From Pseudomonadota bacterium (GTDB lineage Bacteria > Pseudomonadota > Gammaproteobacteria > Steroidobacterales > Steroidobacteraceae), in the NCBI GenBank assembly GCA_021780395.1, contig JAJXYU010000242.1, positions 1 through 10,826 of the forward strand: a DNA stretch of 10,826 nt, read 5' to 3'. This document shows positions 1 through 8,221 of the stretch, one piece after another (within the stretch, counting starts at the first letter, position 1; each line of letters begins with the position of its first letter). The notes under the pieces were generated by a model. It had not been told where the DNA came from, made no database searches, and worked only from the letters and a program-made list of their open reading frames with translations. A program made the translations under genes and the position numbers.

Positions 1-2335
1 TCAAGGTGCCGAAGGTCGCGTACCGGCGATCGAAGAGGTTGTCGATCGTCGCGAAGAACTCGATATGACGGTCCGGTTCGTAGCTCGAGTGCAGGCTCAC
101 GACCGTATACCCCGGAATCGGCGCGAGATGATTGGACGCGTCGCCACCGTAGTAGAAGCTGCTGACCAGCGCTAGCGTCGCCCCGACGGTCCACTTCGGA
201 GTCGGCGCGTAGTCCACGCCGAGCTTGACCCGATGCTCGGGAATCTCGGGCAGCCGGTCGCCCGGTGCGACGTGAATGTCTCCGTTCGCGTCGCGATACG
301 GATTCGATCCGGAGGGTACGACCAGGGGCGACAGGAAGGTGGCCTGGACGAAGCTATAGTTGAGATAGGTCGACCAAGGGCGACCACGCACGTGGATTCC
401 CGCCTCGACCCCCTGGCGGCGGGTATCGCCGATGTTCTGGAAGAAGCCCTGGCTCACCGAGGTCGCAACCGCGTAGATGTCGTTGGTGAGACGCGTGCGG
501 AACACGCTCGCGTTCCAGCTGATCGCGCCGATCCCGCCGGATCTTGCCGGGACCCGACCCCGCAAGCCGAGCTCGATCGTGTGAGACACGACCTGCGCGA
601 GATTGGGCGGATCTCCCGACAGGTTCGACGGCAGCACGCACGGCGAGGCAGGATCCGAGCATTCGATCTCGCTCGGGGTCGGAGTGCGATTGTTCACCGA
701 CCATCCGCCATAGAGCGTGAGACCCGGTCGGATGTCGTCGGTCGCGCCGATCGCCGGGTTGAAGTGCACGTAGCGATTGTCGCCGGAGAGCTTGCTCCCC
801 CGTTGGTCGACGAGATCCACGTGCGCGAGGTTGTATCGACCGCTCGCGGTCACCGCCAGTCGCGACGAAAGATTGAACGTATCGGTGAGGAATCCGGCCA
901 GGTTCTCGTTGATCGAATCGACGTTCACCGGGGTTGCATCACCGTTCGCGATCGCCCCCGGGGAGTTCTCCGGCGTGTCGACGACGAGGATCGAGGGCAG
1001 GACGAGGAGCTGCGCGTTCATCACGCCGATCTGGGTGCCGGAGAAGAAGCTCGTCGCGGCATCGTCCACGGCGATTCCGGCGCTGCCCTGGTTTTCGTGC
1101 CCGACGATCGCTCGTGAGCTGGTCAGCTGCACGCTGCCGCCGCGTCCCCAGGAATGGATCCGCTCATAATCGTTCGCGCCGATGCGCATCGTACCGCCGT
1201 CGGAGATGTCGGGGAGCGGCTGGCCCTCGGCATCCGTCAGCGGCGTGACGCCGTCGGGCTGACAAAGGATCCCCGCCACGGCTGTGCAGCCGACATAGGT
1301 CGTCGCATTGCCGTTCGCGACGGTTTGCGCGAAGTCCCGGTAGTAGAGTACGCCCTGCAGCGACCAATGGGTCGCGAGCTGGAACGTACCGGTCAGCGTG
1401 AGGAAGTCGAGCGCATTGCCGATCCCCTGCGGGCCGGTGAACACGAGGGCGCGATTGACCGCGAGCTCCTGGATCGGCGCGGGGCTTTGCCCGTGCATCT
1501 CGTTGTCGGCGCGCGAGAGGCTCAAGTCGAGCGTCGCCCGATCCGTGTGCAGGCTGAGCGCCGCATAGACGTCGCGCATGCGGTCGTTCGAGAACATCCG
1601 CCATCCGTTCCAGTCGAGCGCCCGCCCGGCCAGGTAGACGCCGAAGATCCCCGCGTGCCGTCCGAATTGGGCGGCGATCGACCGCTTGCCATACGAGCCT
1701 CCCGAGAGCTCGAGTTCCGCGCCCGGATGGGTGAATCCATTCTTCATCGTCACGGAGATCGCTCCCCCTAAGGCATTGAGGCCGTAGAGCGGGCTCGAGC
1801 TGACGAGTTCGACCTGCTGGATCGCATTCGCCGGGATCAGATCCCAGTTCACCGTGTCACCGAAAGCCTCGTTGATGCGCACGCCGTTCTCGTAGACCGC
1901 GATCCCTTGCGACGTGCCGAGCACCGGCGAGGCCTCGAACCCTCGATACAGGATGTCGGGCTCGAACGGGTCGGCGATGTTGTCGTTGACGCTGATGCTC
2001 GAGAGCCGGTCGTTGAGCGCCGTCGTCAGGCTCGCGGTGCCCTCCCGGGTCAGTTCATCGGCATCGACGATCTGCACGTTCCCGGGAATCCGGTCGATCC
2101 GGACCGAGGCGCCCGGAATCGCGGTCGCGGTCACGACCACCGCGCGCAGCGGGGGAACGGGAGCGGCACGGGCGACGGCACGGCCCGGCACCAGGCCGCA
2201 CGCGAGGCCGCAGGCGAGCACGGCCGTTCCGGCCATGCCCGCGGCCGCCACCCTTGCGACGGGTCGAAACCATCCGCGTCGGGTCGCACCGAGGCGCGAA
2301 ACTGCCATCGCGTCCACAGTTCGGCGAGAATTCAT
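1..2335 (-). CDS. TonB-dependent outer-membrane receptor (C-terminus beyond window)
   Basis: Reading the minus strand from an ATG at 2335 gives 778 uninterrupted codons that run off the left edge. The N-terminus has an Arg-rich stretch and a hydrophobic Ala/Gly/Leu segment (about residues 27-56), consistent with a Sec signal peptide. A TonB-box-like AVVVTAT follows at about 65-71, then a plug domain (about 75-200) with PGNVQIVDADEL, ILYRGF, GIAVYENGVRINEAFGD, NWDLIP and a typical PLYGLNALGGAISV stretch. The rest is beta-barrel-like, including NRTPTPSEIECSDP near residue 550 and the near-C-terminal NLFDRRYATFG at the edge. Probably only a few tens of residues are missing. The family imports ferric chelates, cobalamin or other scarce ligands using TonB/ExbBD energy; the ligand here cannot be told. 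No convincing Shine-Dalgarno precedes the chosen ATG, and the ATG at codon 10 is an alternative. No TonB, ExbB or sigma/anti-sigma gene is nearby. Confidence 0.93.
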   Translation of the reverse strand, partial: MNSRRTVDAMAVSRLGATRRGWFRPVARVAAAGMAGTAVLACGLACGLVPGRAVARAAPVPPLRAVVVTATAIPGASVRIDRIPGNVQIVDADELTREGTASLTTALNDRLSSISVNDNIADPFEPDILYRGFEASPVLGTSQGIAVYENGVRINEAFGDTVNWDLIPANAIQQVELVSSSPLYGLNALGGAISVTMKNGFTHPGAELELSGGSYGKRSIAAQFGRHAGIFGVYLAGRALDWNGWRMFSNDRMRDVYAALSLHTDRATLDLSLSRADNEMHGQSPAPIQELAVNRALVFTGPQGIGNALDFLTLTGTFQLATHWSLQGVLYYRDFAQTVANGNATTYVGCTAVAGILCQPDGVTPLTDAEGQPLPDISDGGTMRIGANDYERIHSWGRGGSVQLTSSRAIVGHENQGSAGIAVDDAATSFFSGTQIGVMNAQLLVLPSILVVDTPENSPGAIANGDATPVNVDSINENLAGFLTDTFNLSSRLAVTASGRYNLAHVDLVDQRGSKLSGDNRYVHFNPAIGATDDIRPGLTLYGGWSVNNRTPTPSEIECSDPASPCVLPSNLSGDPPNLAQVVSHTIELGLRGRVPARSGGIGAISWNASVFRTRLTNDIYAVATSVSQGFFQNIGDTRRQGVEAGIHVRGRPWSTYLNYSFVQATFLSPLVVPSGSNPYRDANGDIHVAPGDRLPEIPEHRVKLGVDYAPTPKWTVGATLALVSSFYYGGDASNHLAPIPGYTVVSLHSSYEPDRHIEFFATIDNLFDRRYATFGTL

Positions 2336-2407
2336 GGCAACGCGGAGGGCAAGAGCGTCATGATGGCGATCGAACGCGTCGGGTCCTGACGCCCTGGGGA
2401 GGAACTC
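2336..2407. other. Divergent intergenic region, receptor / lemA
   Basis: These 72 bases separate the starts of the minus-strand receptor and the plus-strand lemA-like gene, so promoters for both should lie here or just inside the flanking coding sequence. I see no convincing -10/-35 pair, Fur box or strong dyad. The only clear signal is the plus-strand GGGGAGGA just before the lemA GTG. Confidence 0.5.
2396..2403 (+). promoter_or_regulatory. Shine-Dalgarno of lemA-like gene
   Basis: GGGGAGGA lies four to five bases before a GTG at 2408. It supports GTG as the initiator, since the hydrophobic N-terminal segment of a LemA protein begins directly after it and no better in-frame start exists. 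Confidence 0.8.
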
Positions 2408-2980
2408 GTGATCGCAGTCACAGTCATCGTCGTCATCCTAACCTTGATCGCCGGCTATTGCGTCGCCCTTTACAACGGTCTGATACGGGTGCGCAACGAG
2501 GTCAAGCTCGCGTGGTCGAACATCGACGTACTGCTCGTCCAGCGCCACGACGAGCTGCCGAAGCTCGTGGACGTGTGCAAGCGCTACATGCAGCACGAGC
2601 AGCAAACGCTCGAACAAGTGATCCAGGCGCGCTCCGCGGTGGACACGGCACGTACCGCGAACAACGTCTCGGGGGTGAGCGCGGCGGAGGACTCCCTGCG
2701 CTCGGGCCTCGCAAGGCTGTATGCGGTTGCGGAGAACTACCCGAATCTCAAGGCGAACGAGATGTTCACGACATTGCAGTCGCGGATCAGCGCGCTCGAG
2801 ACGGCGATCGCCGATCGGCGTGAGATCTACAACGACGCGGTGAATTCCCTGAACGTTCGGGTCGAGACGTTCCCCGACGTGGTGGTCGCCGGGATGTTCG
2901 GATTCGTTCCGGCGCATCCGCTGAAATTCACAGCCGAGCAGACGGCCGACGTGGACATCTCCGCCGCGTTCGCGAAATGA
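2408..2980 (+). CDS. lemA: LemA family protein
   Basis: This encodes 190 residues, the usual size for LemA proteins. Residues 2-22 form a single N-terminal membrane segment. The family pattern follows: YNGLIRVRNEVKLAWSNIDV (22-41), the R-x-DELPKLVD helix (46-55), ENYPNLKANEMF (109-120), and a late helix with E131, R138 and YNDAVNSLN (141-149), then a P-x-x-x-x-x-x-MFGF region. LemA proteins are membrane-anchored four-helix-bundle proteins with the bulk outside the cytoplasmic membrane; their biochemical role is unsettled. The GTG start is set by the strong Shine-Dalgarno. The stop codon overlaps the next gene's ATG, so the two are almost certainly co-translated and probably work together. The symbol is used as a family name, not a proven orthology. 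Confidence 0.93.
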   Translation: MIAVTVIVVILTLIAGYCVALYNGLIRVRNEVKLAWSNIDVLLVQRHDELPKLVDVCKRYMQHEQQTLEQVIQARSAVDTARTANNVSGVSAAEDSLRSGLARLYAVAENYPNLKANEMFTTLQSRISALETAIADRREIYNDAVNSLNVRVETFPDVVVAGMFGFVPAHPLKFTAEQTADVDISAAFAK

Positions 2981-3924
2981 CCCCCGCGCTGAAGGACGCG
3001 TACGATGCGCTCGTGCTCGCGGCGTTCGTCGGGTTCGCGGCGTCGTACGCAGGCTGGCAGTTCTTCCGTTTGTTGCGCCGGGATCGGTTCGCGGCGGATA
3101 CGCCGATATCGAGGATCCGTTCGGCGGCACAAGGATACGTCCACCTCGAGGGCCAGGTGCGCCCGACCGCGGAGCAGGGCGAAGTCCTCTCGCCCCTGAC
3201 GAACCGGCCTTGCGTCTGGTGGGACTACAAGGTGGAGCAATATCGATCGGGTCGTCTCGAGCGCGGCGAGTGGACCTGCACCGAACGCGGCACCAGCATC
3301 GCCCCGTTCGTGCTGTGCGATGCCGACGGGCAATGTCTGGTGGGTCCGGTCGGCGCGGAGATCGTTCCGACCGCTCACAACGTCTGGCACGGCAAGACGC
3401 CTCGCCCGGAAGGAGCGCCGACGTTCGAATTGCCGTTCGTTACCGTCTTCGACGACGGGGTGTACCGGTACACCGAGAGCATCCTGGCGGTCGGCGCCCG
3501 GGTGACCGTGCTCGGAGAGCTCCGCTCCCACTCCTTGATCACGGAGATCGACGAACAAGTACGAACCGTGCTGGCGGAATGGAAGAAGGATCAAGCCGCA
3601 CTGCTCGCGAGGTTCGACCTGAACCGCGACGGACAGCTCGATGCAAGCGAGTGGGACGCCGCCCGAGCCGCGGCGAAGGCGGTGGTCGAATCCCGGATCG
3701 GCGGCGCAGGATCGCGCCTCAGCGTCGTTGGTGAAACGACCCACGGGCAGCCGTTCCTGATCGCCGCGCTCGACGCTCGACGACTGGTGCGCCGGGAAAA
3801 GCAGCGCGCGGCGCTCGCGTTCGGCGCCGCCGTCCTGCTCGCCGCGCTGACGGCGTTCCTCGCGCAACGCGGGATGCAGACGTACCGGGCCGCCACGTCG
3901 TCACCCGTCCTCCAACCGCAGTAG
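2977..3924 (+). CDS. GIDE-like membrane protein with internal EF-hand, LemA partner
   Basis: This 315-residue protein starts at an ATG overlapping the lemA stop (ATGA), with no Shine-Dalgarno of its own, which indicates translational coupling. Membrane segments are predicted at about 11-30 and 279-296. The central part (about 43-200) resembles the GIDE domain found in MUL1/MULAN-type proteins and in bacterial proteins often misnamed E3 ubiquitin ligases: HLEGQV, a PCVWWDYKVEQY strand, TSIAPFVL, and a late VTVLGEL. No RING finger follows, so ligase activity is not supported. Residues 214-225 (DLNRDGQLDASE) are a canonical 12-residue EF-hand loop with D1, N3, D5, G6, D9 and E12. After it, GQPFLIAALDARRLVRREK resembles the last GIDE segment before the membrane helix, so the EF-hand looks inserted into the domain. 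A role in a calcium-responsive envelope complex with LemA is inference. Confidence 0.82.
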   Translation: MTPALKDAYDALVLAAFVGFAASYAGWQFFRLLRRDRFAADTPISRIRSAAQGYVHLEGQVRPTAEQGEVLSPLTNRPCVWWDYKVEQYRSGRLERGEWTCTERGTSIAPFVLCDADGQCLVGPVGAEIVPTAHNVWHGKTPRPEGAPTFELPFVTVFDDGVYRYTESILAVGARVTVLGELRSHSLITEIDEQVRTVLAEWKKDQAALLARFDLNRDGQLDASEWDAARAAAKAVVESRIGGAGSRLSVVGETTHGQPFLIAALDARRLVRREKQRAALAFGAAVLLAALTAFLAQRGMQTYRAATSSPVLQPQ

Positions 3925-3929
3925 CGCAT

Positions 3930-3958
3930 CGCCGGCGCGGAACTCGCCGATGCCGGCG
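3930..3958 (+). terminator. Hairpin after the lemA-GIDE operon
   Basis: CGCCGGC (3930-3936) pairs perfectly with GCCGGCG (3952-3958) across a 15-base loop, six bases after the GIDE-like stop codon. There is no T-tract, so it could be a Rho-dependent end, a 3' stabilising structure, or chance in GC-rich DNA. Confidence 0.4.
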
Positions 3959-3970
3959 TGGTCATACCCC

Positions 3971-3990
3971 GCTTCCCCGGCGGGGGAAGC
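3971..3990 (+). terminator. Perfect 8-bp hairpin with four-base loop
   Basis: GCTTCCCC (3971-3978) and GGGGAAGC (3983-3990) are exact complements around the loop GGCG. This is a very stable compact stem, 47 bases downstream of the GIDE-like stop and about 85 bases before the cytochrome start. The lack of a T-run argues against a classical intrinsic terminator; a transcript-end structure or a 5' leader element of the cytochrome mRNA are both possible. Confidence 0.45.
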
Positions 3991-4016
3991 AACGCCGATC
4001 ATGAATCCGACATACG

Positions 4017-4033
4017 ATTGCACGACAATTGCA
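4017..4033 (+). repeat. ATTGCA direct repeat, 11-bp period
   Basis: ATTGCA occurs at 4017-4022 and 4028-4033, starting 11 bases apart, about one helical turn. The second copy overlaps the palindromes CAATTG and TTGCAA. The patch is AT-rich compared with its surroundings and lies upstream of the cytochrome c' gene, where an activator site or promoter would be expected. It may be chance. Confidence 0.3.
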
Positions 4034-4061
4034 AACGCTCACCAACCGACATCGATGCCAC

Positions 4062-4066
4062 AGGAG
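4062..4066 (+). promoter_or_regulatory. Shine-Dalgarno that sets a TTG start
   Basis: AGGAG lies eight bases before TTG at 4075, in frame with the cytochrome c' reading frame. It is the best-supported initiator because it leaves a protein beginning just before a normal export signal. Confidence 0.7.
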
Positions 4067-4074
4067 TACCTGCC

Positions 4075-4620
4075 TTGACCCACCGCGCCGACCGTGATGA
4101 CCGGACGACCGGATCGACTGCAACCCGGGGCGCTGGCCGCCGCCTTCGATCGGCCCTGATCGGCGCTGCACTCCTGCTCGGCGCCGCCGCAGGCGCCCGC
4201 GCCGCCGGCAACCCAGGCCCCGCGCAGATCGCGCAACTCATCCACGCGCGACACGAACATTTCCACGCGCTCGGCAAGACCTTCAAATCGCTCCGGGAGC
4301 AGATCGGACGCGCGCAGCCCGACTGGAACCTGGTCGCAACCGATGCGAGCCAGATCGAACGACTCGCGACGGCACTACCCACCTGGTTCCCGCCGGGCAG
4401 CGGTCCCGGTCACGGGGTCAAGACCCGGGCACGCGCGAAGATCTGGGCGCAGCCCCAGGCATTCGCGGCAGCCGCCAAGACCCTCGCCAGTCGCGCGCAA
4501 GACCTGGCGCAGGCCGTCCCCAGCCACGATCCCGGCTCCTTACGGCTGCGCGCGCGCGCGCTCGGCGAAGCCTGCGGGAGCTGTCATCACCGGTTCCGCG
4601 CGCACAGCAGCTGGTGGTAG
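4075..4620 (+). CDS. Cytochrome c' / c556-type periplasmic heme protein
   Basis: From the TTG start this is 181 residues: a charged, unusually long n-region (1-22), a signal peptide hydrophobic core (about 26-40, ALIGAALLLGAAAG) with probable cleavage near ARA-A, and a mature helical domain of about 137 residues, near the family's usual length. The covalent heme c motif CGSCH (167-171) lies only ten residues from the C-terminus (GEACGSCHHRFR), the placement typical of the four-helix-bundle cytochrome c' family (Cytochrom_C_2). Such proteins bind NO or CO, or act as periplasmic electron carriers. The usual N-terminal helix is recognisable (QIAQLIHARHEHFHALGKTFKSL). The next gene, a b561-type cytochrome, starts on the base after the stop codon, an arrangement that points to functional coupling. 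An upstream GTG at 3958 is an alternative start but lacks a ribosome site. Confidence 0.88.
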   Translation: MTHRADRDDRTTGSTATRGAGRRLRSALIGAALLLGAAAGARAAGNPGPAQIAQLIHARHEHFHALGKTFKSLREQIGRAQPDWNLVATDASQIERLATALPTWFPPGSGPGHGVKTRARAKIWAQPQAFAAAAKTLASRAQDLAQAVPSHDPGSLRLRARALGEACGSCHHRFRAHSSWW

Positions 4621-5310
4621 ATGGACGCGGCCGTCGAGGCACCCGCCACGCGACGCGTCCGGGTCTGGGACGGACCGACCCGGCTCTCGCATTGGGCGAT
4701 CGTGAGCCTGTTCGGATTCTGCTGGTGGGCGGCGAAGAGCGATCACCTGCGGTGGCACCGCATCGCCGGATACGCAATGCTCGGCGTGGTGTGGTTTCGA
4801 CTGGCATGGGGCATCTGGGGCTCGCAAACGGCCCTTTTTAGCGACTTCGTCCGCGGCCCGAAGGCCACGCTCCGCTACCTGCGCAAGCTCCTGGGTCGTG
4901 GCGGCGACGATGCGCCGACGCCCCTCGGGCACAACCCGCTCGGAGCCGTGAGCGTGCTCGCGATGCTCGCGCTCCTGGTGAGTCAAACGACGTTCGGCCT
5001 GTTCGCCGTCGATGTCGATGGCGTCGCCTCCGGACCCCTGGCCCGCTGGGTCTCGTACGACACCGGCCGGCGCTTCGCGCACTGGCACGCCACCAATTTT
5101 CATCTGTTGCTGGTGCTGATCGGCGTGCATCTGTGCGCAGTCGCGTTCTACGGGTTCGCGCGCCGCGAGAATCTGGTGCCCGCGATGATCCACGGCTTCA
5201 AGGCGCCCGCATCTTCCGCCGCGGCGCCGTACTTCGTGTCGCGGTGGCGGGCCGTATGGCTCGCCGCCGGCATTCTGCTCGCCGTCGTCCTGCTGGTGAA
5301 CGCCCGGTGA
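4621..5310 (+). CDS. Cytochrome b561-family membrane cytochrome b
   Basis: The 229-residue protein begins with the classic WDGPTRLSHW (16-25) of the bacterial cytochrome b561 / Ni-Fe hydrogenase b-type subunit family. Hydrophobic segments lie at about 25-38, 47-66, 107-128, 158-180 and 208-227. Candidate heme-ligand histidines include H24, H46 (WHRIAGY), H156, H161 and H170; the GHNPLGA motif (103-109) before the third segment is also typical. These proteins carry two b hemes and pass electrons between the quinone pool and a periplasmic partner. Here the likely partner is the cytochrome c' encoded immediately upstream, with no bases between its stop and this ATG; the pairing is a known genomic pattern, but direction of electron flow is inference. 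No clear Shine-Dalgarno is visible, so translation is probably coupled. Confidence 0.92.
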   Translation: MDAAVEAPATRRVRVWDGPTRLSHWAIVSLFGFCWWAAKSDHLRWHRIAGYAMLGVVWFRLAWGIWGSQTALFSDFVRGPKATLRYLRKLLGRGGDDAPTPLGHNPLGAVSVLAMLALLVSQTTFGLFAVDVDGVASGPLARWVSYDTGRRFAHWHATNFHLLLVLIGVHLCAVAFYGFARRENLVPAMIHGFKAPASSAAAPYFVSRWRAVWLAAGILLAVVLLVNAR

Positions 5311-5312
5311 AG

Positions 5313-5337
5313 GCGGTCCGGTGCGATGCGGGACCGC
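5313..5337. terminator. Possible bidirectional terminator hairpin
   Basis: GCGGTCC (5313-5319) and GGACCGC (5331-5337) form a perfect 7-bp stem with an 11-base loop in the 39-base gap between the convergent b561 and DUF779 genes. The position suits a terminator serving both strands. No T-tract is present on either side. Confidence 0.5.
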
Positions 5338-5349
5338 GACGAACCCGGT

Positions 5350-5727
5350 TCACCCCGATCCGTGCGTCACGGCCGGCAGCTCGGCTTCCTCCTCGTCGGT
5401 GAACAAGCGCGAGCGGGTCAGGAACCGCATCCCGAGCGGACCTTCGAGCGAGAACATCCCGCCGCGCCCCGCTACCACGTCGATGATCAGATGGGTGTGC
5501 CGCCAATACTCGAACTGGGCCGCGCTCATGTAGAACGGCTGGCCGCCGATCTCGCCGAGCAGCACGTCCTGCGCCCCGACCTGCAGTTCGCCGCGCGCGT
5601 AGCACATCGGGGCGCTGCCGTCGCAGCAGCCCCCCGACTGGTGGAACATCAACGGGCCGTGCAGCGCCACCAATCTGGCGATCAGATCGAGCGCCGCATC
5701 GGTGGCGCTGACACGGTCCACGGACAT
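5350..5727 (-). CDS. DUF779 family protein, aldehyde dehydrogenase partner
   Basis: This encodes 125 residues, matching the DUF779 family, which is frequently found next to aldehyde or alcohol dehydrogenases and has no settled function. The hallmark Cys-rich stretch FHQSGGCCDGSAPMC (28-42) is present, with C34, C35 and C42 as possible metal or redox ligands, followed by the conserved QFEYWRHTHLIIDVVAGRGGMFSLE region (roughly 71-95) and an RFLTRSRLF end. The ATG at 5727 lies eight bases after the stop of the aldehyde dehydrogenase gene; the stop itself is part of a TAAGG that may act as a Shine-Dalgarno, so the two are co-translated. The reading frame remains open far upstream through the dehydrogenase gene, but that is a GC-rich shadow. 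A chaperone, metal-binding or regulatory role for the dehydrogenase would be inference. Confidence 0.9.
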   Translation of the reverse strand: MSVDRVSATDAALDLIARLVALHGPLMFHQSGGCCDGSAPMCYARGELQVGAQDVLLGEIGGQPFYMSAAQFEYWRHTHLIIDVVAGRGGMFSLEGPLGMRFLTRSRLFTDEEEAELPAVTHGSG

Positions 5728-5735
5728 CGCAGGCC

Positions 5736-7256
<1,521 letters not shown>

Positions 7257-7286
7257 GGATGTTCCTCGCAGTGATTTGACTTGATG

Positions 7287-7298
7287 ACCGGAACCGGT
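7287..7298. repeat. Short dyad between yghU and the aldehyde dehydrogenase
   Basis: ACCGG-AA-CCGGT, a 5-bp inverted repeat with a 2-base centre, lies in the 61-base gap ahead of the aldehyde dehydrogenase. The centre is too short for an RNA hairpin, so a protein-binding site is the more natural reading if it is functional. No sigma-54 or convincing sigma-70 promoter is visible in this gap. Confidence 0.3.
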
Positions 7299-7317
7299 GC
7301 GCGATCCGCCTCGAGGA

Positions 7318-8208
7318 TCACGAACGGGATGTCGCTCGGCCGACGGCCGGCAGCTTGTCCTGGGTATGCGTCTCGAAGTCTCGCGCATCGTGGCGCTCGT
7401 GCAGCTGGCTCGCGGGCTCGCCGCTCGTTCGGTTGACCATGCGCCCGCGCTGCACCGCGGGCCGTGCGTACAGCCGCTCCGCCCATCGCTCGACGTGGCG
7501 GTATTCGTGGACGCTCAGGAATTCCGCGGCGTCGTAGAGCCAGCCCTTCACGAGCCCGCCGTACCAGGGAAATATCGCCATGTCGGCGATGGTGTAGCCG
7601 GGCCCCGCGACGTACTCGCTCTCGGCGAGACGCCGATCGAGCACGTCGAGCTGACGTTTCACCTCCATTGCGAATCGGTCGATCGCATATTCGATCTTCG
7701 TCGGCGCGTAGGCATAGAAATGCCCGAATCCGCCACCGAGGTAGGGCGCGCTGCCGACCTGCCAGAACAACCATGAGAAGCACTCGGCGCGCGCCGCCCC
7801 GTCCGTCGGCAGGAACGCACCGAACTTCTCGGCGAGATAGACCAGGATCGACGCGGACTCGAACACCCGGATCGGCCGTGCGCCGCTCCGATCGACCATC
7901 GCCGGAATCTTCGAATTCGGATTCACCGCGACGAAACCGCTGCCGAATTGATCGCCGTCGGCGATCCGGATCAGCCAGGCGTCGTACTCGGCGCCGGCGT
8001 GTCCGAGCGCGAGGAGTTCCTCGAGCATGATCGTGACCTTGACGCCATTCGGCGTGCCCAACGAGTACAGCTGCAACGGATGGCGGCCGACCGGCAGGTC
8101 CTCGTCATGCGTCGGCCCGGCAATCGGACGATTGATGCTGGCAAACCGTCCGCCGCTCGGCTTGGTCCAGACCCAGACTTTCGGCGGCGTGTACTCGGAC
8201 TCGGCCAC
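7318..8208 (-). CDS. yghU: YghU-type glutathione-dependent disulfide-bond oxidoreductase
   Basis: This 296-residue protein (E. coli YghU is close to this size) shows the characteristic long N-terminal extension [21 protein letters not shown] (from residue 8), then the thioredoxin-fold part with [40 protein letters not shown] (96-103) and [15 protein letters not shown]. The helical C-terminal domain carries [26 protein letters not shown] and the late [12 protein letters not shown] tail. N26, T52 and N54 correspond to positions that, in this family, contact glutathione; no classical catalytic Ser or Tyr is used. The family reduces small disulfides and has some organic peroxide activity in the cytoplasm. 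The start is a GTG at 8208 with GGAGG seven bases upstream. Lying 57 bases after the SOUL gene and 61 before the aldehyde dehydrogenase on the same strand, it may belong to a stress-detoxification transcription unit. Confidence 0.95.
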   Translation of the reverse strand: MAESEYTPPKVWVWTKPSGGRFASINRPIAGPTHDEDLPVGRHPLQLYSLGTPNGVKVTIMLEELLALGHAGAEYDAWLIRIADGDQFGSGFVAVNPNSKIPAMVDRSGARPIRVFESASILVYLAEKFGAFLPTDGAARAECFSWLFWQVGSAPYLGGGFGHFYAYAPTKIEYAIDRFAMEVKRQLDVLDRRLAESEYVAGPGYTIADMAIFPWYGGLVKGWLYDAAEFLSVHEYRHVERWAERLYARPAVQRGRMVNRTSGEPASQLHERHDARDFETHTQDKLPAVGRATSRS

Positions 8209-8215
8209 TCTATAA

Positions 8216-8220
8216 CCTCC
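8216..8220 (-). promoter_or_regulatory. Shine-Dalgarno supporting the GTG start of yghU
   Basis: On the minus strand GGAGG lies seven bases before GTG at 8208. It sits two bases from the base of the hairpin at 8222-8262, so the structure could influence ribosome access. Confidence 0.8.
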
Positions 8221-8221
8221 A

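Larger units (their letters stand above)
3925..4074. other. Intergenic region, GIDE-like gene / cytochrome c'
   Basis: This 150-base gap separates the GIDE-like stop from the TTG start of the cytochrome. An open frame runs back through it from the cytochrome gene to a GTG at 3958, but that extension would read through a perfect hairpin and has no signal-peptide character, so I treat it as non-coding. It holds two hairpins, a short direct repeat in a locally AT-richer patch (about 4001-4040), and the cytochrome Shine-Dalgarno. Confidence 0.6.

Noticed and set aside
233..1117. A 294-codon plus-strand open frame, and others to about 2389, opposite the TonB receptor.
   Set aside because: The minus strand translates into an unbroken, motif-rich receptor across the same bases; the plus-strand frames are antisense shadows.
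2977..3924. Annotation of the LemA partner as an E3 ubiquitin ligase.
   Set aside because: The similarity is only to the GIDE domain; no RING finger cysteine/histidine pattern is present.
4547..4561. An alternating purine-pyrimidine (TG/CG) tract that could form Z-DNA.
   Set aside because: It is explained by Leu-Arg-Ala-Arg-Ala codons in the cytochrome c' gene and is short; nothing else supports a structural role.
7257..7317. A sigma-54 promoter for the aldehyde dehydrogenase, as known for some acetaldehyde dehydrogenases.
   Set aside because: No GG-N10-GC element of the TGGCAC-N5-TTGC type could be found on the minus strand in this gap.
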